A stretch of DNA of 64,000 nt, taken from positions 191,880 through 255,879 of the forward strand of contig NZ_JBIPKH010000002.1 of assembly GCF_044068625.1 (NCBI RefSeq). Direction: 5' to 3'. The translations under genes and the position numbers were made by a program. Origin of the DNA: Desulfurivibrio sp044068625 (lineage in GTDB: Bacteria > Desulfobacterota > Desulfobulbia > Desulfobulbales > Desulfurivibrionaceae). Positions 59,572 through 64,000 of the stretch are shown here, in pieces. The notes below the pieces were generated by a model. It did not search any database. It saw nothing but the letters and a program-made list of their open reading frames with translations, and was not told where the DNA came from. The first letter of the stretch is position 1; the number at the start of each line of letters is the position of its first letter.

Positions 59572-59679
59572 CCAGTTAATTGGTTGCTTTTCCAAACGGC
59601 TAATGTAAGATTAGAAACATAGTGAGGGATAGCGGATCCCTCTCCAAACCGGGCAGGTCACTTTTTTCAATAACCGCAA

Positions 59680-60294
59680 ATGATTCTAAACCAGATCTTA
59701 GACAACATCGACTGGGGCTTGGTGATTATCGACCGGGAATTCAAGGTTCGATACTGGAATCGCTGGATGGCGCTGCACAGCGGCATCACCTCGCAAGAGA
59801 TAAGAGGATCATCCATCCTCGACTTTTATCCCCATTTCCAGAACAAAAAATTTATCCGGAACTTTAAGGCGGTGGTTACCTTCGGCAACCATTATTTCTT
59901 TCCCCAGAAGCTCTACGGCTACATGTTTCCCTTCAAGCCCGATGGCAATTTTGTTTCGGAAATAAACTACATGCAGCAAAGCTGCACCATGGGACCGCTG
60001 CGCGATGAAAAAAAAGTTATCCAATATGTCTATATTTCGGTAAAAGATGTAACCGAGGCCTATATCTACGAAACCAACCTGGCATCCGCCCTTCTCACCC
60101 TGCTCGAAAAGTATGTGGACAAGTCGGAGATGCCGGCGGCTGAGGCCCAGTCAATCCTGGAAGAGTTGCTGCCGGTTTCCGGCCAGGAGATCCTTGCCAA
60201 ACACGCCAAACCGCAAAAGGACAAGGACACCCACGCGCTTATCGGTGATCAGCTTGTGGAAATTCTCTCGGAAATCGCGACCAGCAACCGTTGA
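59680..60294 (+). CDS. PAS-domain sensory protein
   Basis: The 204-residue protein has one N-terminal PAS domain (QILDNIDWGLVIIDREFKVR, YWNRWMALHSGITSQEIRGS) with a PAC-like end (VIQYVYISVKDVTEAYIYE), then a helical tail with no enzyme domain. It has no predicted membrane helix. It heads the signalling cluster, 25 bases before a CheY-like gene, and may sense a small molecule or redox state for that module. Confidence 0.83.
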   Translation: MILNQILDNIDWGLVIIDREFKVRYWNRWMALHSGITSQEIRGSSILDFYPHFQNKKFIRNFKAVVTFGNHYFFPQKLYGYMFPFKPDGNFVSEINYMQQSCTMGPLRDEKKVIQYVYISVKDVTEAYIYETNLASALLTLLEKYVDKSEMPAAEAQSILEELLPVSGQEILAKHAKPQKDKDTHALIGDQLVEILSEIATSNR

Positions 60295-60319
60295 AGGAAC
60301 CAACTGAAGGAGAACCGTC

Positions 60320-60685
60320 ATGCCCAAAAAATTGCTGATTGTCGACGATTCGCCAGTATCGCGCGCGATAATCAAGAAATGCCTGCCCAAGGATCACACT
60401 TTTGAGCTGTTCGAGGCGGGAGACGGCAAAGAAGGGCTGGAGAAATTTAAAGAGATCAAACCGGATGGAACCCTTTTGGACTTGACCATGCCGGTGATGG
60501 ACGGATTTGAAGCCCTGGAAGAGATGAAAAAAGTGGACAGCAACGCGGTAATCATTGTGTTAACCGCCGATATCCAGCAGAAAGCGTATGAAAAGGTGAT
60601 GGCCTTGGGGGCCGGCATGGTCATCCCCAAGCCGCCGTCGGCGGCGGCGCTCGCCGATGGTTTAGCCAAGATGGGCCTAACATAG
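60320..60685 (+). CDS. CheY-like single-domain response regulator
   Basis: The 121-residue receiver has the acid pocket Asp9-Asp10 (LLIVDDSPVSR), phospho-acceptor Asp54 (LLDLTMPVMDG), Thr82 and Lys104 (VIPKPPSAA), so it is intact. AAGGAG precedes the ATG. The CheC-like gene comes 15 bases later, which suggests the pair work together. Confidence 0.93.
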   Translation: MPKKLLIVDDSPVSRAIIKKCLPKDHTFELFEAGDGKEGLEKFKEIKPDGTLLDLTMPVMDGFEALEEMKKVDSNAVIIVLTADIQQKAYEKVMALGAGMVIPKPPSAAALADGLAKMGLT

Positions 60686-60700
60686 CGGACAAGGGACACC

Positions 60701-61354
60701 ATGAAGAATTCAGAAGTCGACACCACCTTCTCGAAAGAGGATGCGGCCATCCTGGAGGAGGTGATGAACATCGCCTTCGGCAAGGCCTCTTCCGACCTTG
60801 CCAGGGTGATTGATATCCAGATCATGCTGAACGCCCCGCAGGTGGAAATTCTCAAGACTGAAGAATTGATGCGGTGGATCAAGCAAGACACCGAATCGTA
60901 CCAGACCCTGAGCATGATTGAACAGAATTTCTGGGGCAAATATGCCGGCACCGCGATTCTGGCCTTTCCCTCGGCGGCCAGCAAGGGACTGATCAGCCTT
61001 TTCGATGATGACGACGAGCCCTTTGAAGCCGACAACCCCCTGCTGGAGCGGGAGACCCTGCTGGAGGTGGGCAACATTCTCATCGGCGCCTGCGTCAGCA
61101 AGGTGGCGGAGCTGCTGGATGATGACGAGGTTTCATTCTCCCCGCCCCGCCTGATTCCCCAGGTGGTTGTCGACAACCTTTCCGGGGCCAACATCTCCCC
61201 CAAGTTTGATGACCCCGACAAGATGGCAATTCTGATGAAAACCGTCTTTCATCTCCAGGAAAAGGATGTGAAGGGCTTTCTCTTTATGATCGCCAGCGAT
61301 GATTCCATGAAATGGCTTAAGACCGCCCTGCAGAACTTTATGGCAAAGTTCTAG
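60701..61354 (+). CDS. CheC-like chemotaxis phosphatase
   Basis: The 217-residue protein has two CheC-type helices: ILEEVMNIAFGKASSDLARV (Glu and Asn of the ExxN phosphatase site) and ETLLEVGNILIGACVSKVAE (second ExxN). An acidic FDDDDEPFEADN insert lies between them. CheC proteins remove phosphate from CheY, so the adjacent receiver is the likely substrate. The family call is from motif and context. Confidence 0.88.
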   Translation: MKNSEVDTTFSKEDAAILEEVMNIAFGKASSDLARVIDIQIMLNAPQVEILKTEELMRWIKQDTESYQTLSMIEQNFWGKYAGTAILAFPSAASKGLISLFDDDDEPFEADNPLLERETLLEVGNILIGACVSKVAELLDDDEVSFSPPRLIPQVVVDNLSGANISPKFDDPDKMAILMKTVFHLQEKDVKGFLFMIASDDSMKWLKTALQNFMAKF

Positions 61355-61391
61355 AATCCAGGGGGAAACTTGAACTGTTAAGGATTGAAAA

Positions 61392-61742
61392 ATGGATCTT
61401 GCACAGATTGTCCGCCACGATTTTCGGGTCCCGGTTTCCAGCTCCGATGGCATCAAGCTTAAGGTCAACGGCAAGGAACACGAAGTTATCAACCTCAGCA
61501 ACCACGGGGTCGGTTTTCGCTTCAGCGCCCTGGCGCAGTTTAAAACCGGCAGCGTGGTTCAGGAGATCGAGCTTACCCTTGGTGGCCAGCAGTTGCGGCT
61601 TGAGGGCAAAGTCATCCACGTGTCACGCCTGGAGGAGGACTATCTGTGCGGGCTCGACCTGCTCAAACTGACTGAAGCCAGCAGGAAGAGTCTGGAGAAC
61701 TCCGTCGGCCGGATCCGGGCCCGACTGTTCAAGGAAGAATGA
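61392..61742 (+). CDS. PilZ-domain protein, probable cyclic-di-GMP effector
   Basis: The 116-residue protein has RHDFRVPV near the start (RxxxR) and VINLSNHGVGFRF (N/DxSxxG), the two halves of the PilZ cyclic-di-GMP site, followed by the beta-barrel strands LEGKVIHVSRLEEDYLCGLD. No other domain is present. It follows the CheC-like gene by 37 bases. Confidence 0.85.
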   Translation: MDLAQIVRHDFRVPVSSSDGIKLKVNGKEHEVINLSNHGVGFRFSALAQFKTGSVVQEIELTLGGQQLRLEGKVIHVSRLEEDYLCGLDLLKLTEASRKSLENSVGRIRARLFKEE

Positions 61743-61802
61743 AAACCGCTGCGCCGCCACCAAGAGCGCTGCTGAATATTAATGATGTAACAGGCAAAAG
61801 AG

Positions 61803-62186
61803 ATGGATTCCCGGGAAAAAGAGGATATTCTGCTTGAACTGCTCAGCGGCGAGAGTTCGGCTTCAACCCCCGAGCTCGACGAACTGACGCAATTTCTCAC
61901 CCAACCCGCCCCACGCCAGAAAACCCAACGGCGGCGGCCAGGGAGCAGAGCGAAAGTTAGCAAAAAGAGGAGAGCCACCCACTACCTCTCCCCGGTAACC
62001 TTTGAGCTTATGGAGAATTTGTTGCCGGAAATTCGTCAAATTTTGCCGGCAGATGCCCCCAAGAAGCTCTCCAGATCAAGCCTGGTGGATTCCGCCATGC
62101 AGATGTTGCTGCAGGATTTTGCCCAAAAAGGAGAGCAGAGCCTTCTGGTTCGCTGGCTTCTAAATGAACCTCGCAAAGTGGCGTAA
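61803..62186 (+). CDS. Basic protein with a ribbon-helix-helix-like C-terminus
   Basis: The 127-residue protein has an acidic start, a very basic middle (QKTQRRRPGSRAKVSKKRRA) and a C-terminal ATHYLSPVTFELMENLLPEI followed by LSRSSLVDSAMQMLLQDFAQ, which looks like a beta strand and two helices of the ribbon-helix-helix type. Directly upstream of a ParA-like ATPase, it may be its adaptor or DNA-binding partner. That role is an inference. Confidence 0.65.
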   Translation: MDSREKEDILLELLSGESSASTPELDELTQFLTQPAPRQKTQRRRPGSRAKVSKKRRATHYLSPVTFELMENLLPEIRQILPADAPKKLSRSSLVDSAMQMLLQDFAQKGEQSLLVRWLLNEPRKVA

Positions 62187-62258
62187 AAAGAGGATGCAGC
62201 CCCCGGGAAAAACTGTTCCCCGGCCCCATTATTCGATGAACGAGGAGGCGATGTCGAG

Positions 62259-63173
62259 ATGCTCCTGATCTGCCCACATTGCAAACAACAATACAATATC
62301 GACGCGGGGAAAATTCCCCCCAGCGTCAAAACAGTTAAATGCAAGAACTGCGGGCAGCAATTCCCCCTGCAGCCGGCGGAAGGTATCGGCGCCCCTAAAA
62401 CACCCCCCAAACAGCCGGTTCGCCGGATCGGGGTTTGCATCAGCAAGGGTGGGGTGGGCAAGACCACAACCTCGGTCAACCTGGCGGCCGGCCTCGCCTT
62501 TGCGGGTTTCAAGGTTTTGCTGGTGGATACCGACACTCAAGGGCAGGACAGTTTCGTCCTGGGGGTAAAACCCAAGGGTGGACTGACCGAGTTGATCACC
62601 GAGGAACTCAAACCGGAAGAGGCCATCTTCAAGGCCCGGGAAAGGTTGTGGCTGTTGGCGGGAGGTAAATCTTTAGCCGGCCTGAAACGACTGATCGACC
62701 GCAAGGATTTCGGTGGCGAGCGCACCCTGGCCGAGGCCCTGGAACCCCTGGAGAATCAGTACGATTACGTTATTGTTGACACCTCCCCCGGCTGGGACCC
62801 CTTGACCGTCAACGTCCTTTTCTACGTCAATGAGATCATCACCCCGGTATCCCTGGAGATCATGACCCTGCAGGGTCTGGTGGAATTCCTCAAGAGCTTG
62901 TCCGCCATCCAGAAACACCGCAAGGAGGTGGCCCTCAAGTATATTCTCCCCACCTTCCATGACCAGCGGGTCAAAAAATGTAACAATATTCTCGAAAAAA
63001 TCGAGCAGCTTTACGGCCATATGCTCTGCAAGCCGATCCGACATAACGTTCATCTCTCCGAATCACCGTCGGTGGGCCAAACCATTTTTGAGTTTGCCCC
63101 CGGCTCCACCGGCGCCGAGGATTATCGCGAACTGGTCCGCAAAGTAGCCGATAACGACAAACTGTTCCGCTAG
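62259..63173 (+). CDS. ParA/MinD-like ATPase with an N-terminal MJ0042-type zinc ribbon
   Basis: The 304-residue protein opens with a zinc ribbon (LICPHCKQQYNI and VKCKNCGQQFPL; Cys5, Cys8, Cys28, Cys31) and a short Pro-rich linker. A complete ParA-type ATPase follows: deviant Walker A SKGGVGKTTTSVNLAAGLA (Lys63, Lys68), VLLVDTDTQGQ, and YVIVDTSPGWDPLTVNVLF. Such ATPases place chemoreceptor arrays, pili or plasmids in the cell. With PilZ, CheC and CheY neighbours, positioning of a chemosensory or motility complex is likely. GAGGAGG precedes the ATG by ten bases. Confidence 0.9.
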   Translation: MLLICPHCKQQYNIDAGKIPPSVKTVKCKNCGQQFPLQPAEGIGAPKTPPKQPVRRIGVCISKGGVGKTTTSVNLAAGLAFAGFKVLLVDTDTQGQDSFVLGVKPKGGLTELITEELKPEEAIFKARERLWLLAGGKSLAGLKRLIDRKDFGGERTLAEALEPLENQYDYVIVDTSPGWDPLTVNVLFYVNEIITPVSLEIMTLQGLVEFLKSLSAIQKHRKEVALKYILPTFHDQRVKKCNNILEKIEQLYGHMLCKPIRHNVHLSESPSVGQTIFEFAPGSTGAEDYRELVRKVADNDKLFR

Positions 63174-63236
63174 GGCGGCGGGAACTACCCAGCAGCTGGC
63201 AACAGGGATCAGAAAAAACAGCCCAAAGGATCGGCA

Positions 63237-63986
63237 ATGGCTAGAAATATAATGATTGTGGATGGTTCAGTGCCCAGGAGGAGGGTCATCGCCAGTATGA
63301 TCATGGCCAACCTCAGTGACGCGGAGGTAACGGAAGCCAAAAACGCCTATGAAGCCTGGGAACTGCTGCAAAAAGCACAATTCAACCTGATCCTCTTTTT
63401 CTGGGAGCCATCGGCTGAGGCCTGGCTCAACTTTTTCCTGCGCCTGAAAAAACACCCCACCTCCCACCGGGCCGGGGCCATTCTGCTGACCTCTGATACC
63501 AGCTTCCCCTACGTCAAAGAAGCAGTCAGGGCCGGGGTGGCCGACACTCTGATTATCCCCTGCAGCAAACTGGAACTCACCAATGCCATCAACCGGGTGT
63601 GCAATCCGGTGGCATTCCACCAGAGCCCCCGCCACAGCCTGCCGGGAACCACGGCCCTGCTCCAGCAGGAGAGCAGGAGCTACCATGCCCGGGTAATCAA
63701 CATCAGCCAAGGCGGCCTCTTCTGTGAACTGGACTATATTGAAGATTTCGCGGTAACCGTTCCAGCCACCATCAACATCACCTTCCAGCATCAAGAGAAG
63801 CAACTGACCGCCAATGGTCTCTACTCCATTCCAATCCGCTTCTACGTTCTCGACAACAACGCCAACTACTCCCCCAACCGGGTGAGAATCGCCTACCGCT
63901 TTGCCAAGTTGCCCATGGCCGTGCAGGAGCTTTTCGAGCAGCTATTCCAGTTTGCCACCGAGCAGGAACAACTTCTGCTGAGATAA
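63237..63986 (+). CDS. Degenerate receiver fused to a PilZ domain
   Basis: Residues 1-120 have the receiver fold (NIMIVDGSVPRRRVIASMIM), but the acid pocket is Asp-Gly, the phospho-acceptor position is Phe55 in LILFFWEPSA and the conserved KP is replaced in LIIPCSKLEL, so phosphorylation is not expected. Residues 145-245 look like PilZ: HARVINISQGGLFCEL has the xxSxxG half, and the preceding Arg motif is weak. It may be a phosphorylation-independent cyclic-di-GMP effector. AAAGGA precedes the ATG. It ends 14 bases before the window edge. Confidence 0.8.
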   Translation: MARNIMIVDGSVPRRRVIASMIMANLSDAEVTEAKNAYEAWELLQKAQFNLILFFWEPSAEAWLNFFLRLKKHPTSHRAGAILLTSDTSFPYVKEAVRAGVADTLIIPCSKLELTNAINRVCNPVAFHQSPRHSLPGTTALLQQESRSYHARVINISQGGLFCELDYIEDFAVTVPATINITFQHQEKQLTANGLYSIPIRFYVLDNNANYSPNRVRIAYRFAKLPMAVQELFEQLFQFATEQEQLLLR

Positions 63987-64000
63987 GCCCCGACCGACAC

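Noticed and set aside
1..64000. CRISPR arrays, insertion sequences, prophage genes, tRNA or rRNA genes
   Set aside because: No regularly spaced repeats, transposase or integrase motifs, terminal inverted repeats with target duplications, or tRNA cloverleaf sequences were noticed by reading; a tRNA scan was not possible.

Overview
The window is chromosomal DNA of a GC-rich, strictly respiratory, anaerobic Gram-negative bacterium, most likely a member of the Desulfobacterota (Desulfobulbales or Desulfuromonadales relatives). The signs are a porin-cytochrome locus of the Geobacter ExtHIJKL kind, a superoxide-reductase-like protein beside a rubredoxin, futalosine-pathway menaquinone genes, a complete Na+-NQR operon, a DUF4911 gene beside miaB, and many SBP/PAS/HAMP/CheC/PilZ signalling genes. 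I saw no phage, insertion sequence, CRISPR array, rRNA or tRNA gene. The taxonomic statement is inference from gene content.

Layout. 1-9907: 5' end of a membrane sensor (minus strand), then recB, an S1-domain protein, a periplasmic binding protein translationally coupled to a histidine kinase, and recD; recC is not in the window. 9908-13020: a small two-histidine membrane protein, a signal-peptide-like Cys-containing RiPP precursor (SbtA or 'selenobiotic' type), three hairpins including a strong terminator, its radical SAM/SPASM maturase, a TAT-exported superoxide-reductase-like protein and a rubredoxin with a shortened first Cys knuckle. 13026-15359 (minus): a monoheme cytochrome and a GT39-like membrane glycosyltransferase. 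15882-21473: the ext-like locus, with a lipoprotein of four rhodanese domains, an outer-membrane porin, a small exported ASH-like protein and a five-heme cytochrome c whose frame contains an in-frame UGA followed by a SECIS-like hairpin, so it is probably a selenoprotein that simple ORF calling splits in two.

21525-46358 is mostly housekeeping: xseA, a TPR membrane protein, panD-mqnB-mqnD, ilvB-ilvN-psd, an iron-sulfur membrane protein, an M50 protease, an orphan ParB-like protein, a RibD-C reductase, a PhnD-like lipoprotein with a HAMP sensor, a PP-loop ATPase, ung, a MerR/cyclase-homology fusion, rlmN, a radical SAM protein, serC, miaA-pgsA-recJ and purB-DUF4911-miaB. A structured, AT-rich 331-base gap precedes purB. 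46353-53485 (minus) is apbE-nqrABCDEF plus an NqrM-like gene: sodium pump, its flavinyl transferase and a likely maturation factor in one run.

53644-57928 holds a multi-helix membrane protein, then gnd, zwf and a PHP phosphoesterase (oxidative pentose phosphate route), followed by an exported beta-CASP metallohydrolase (57931-59571). 59680-63986 is a compact signalling cluster: PAS protein, CheY-like receiver, CheC-like phosphatase, PilZ protein, basic RHH-like protein, zinc-ribbon-ParA fusion and a degenerate-receiver-PilZ protein. It looks like a chemotaxis or surface-motility accessory module.

The most notable systems are the candidate selenocysteine cytochrome in the ext-like conduit and the RiPP locus 7 kb upstream; both belong to families that in other organisms are linked to selenocysteine.
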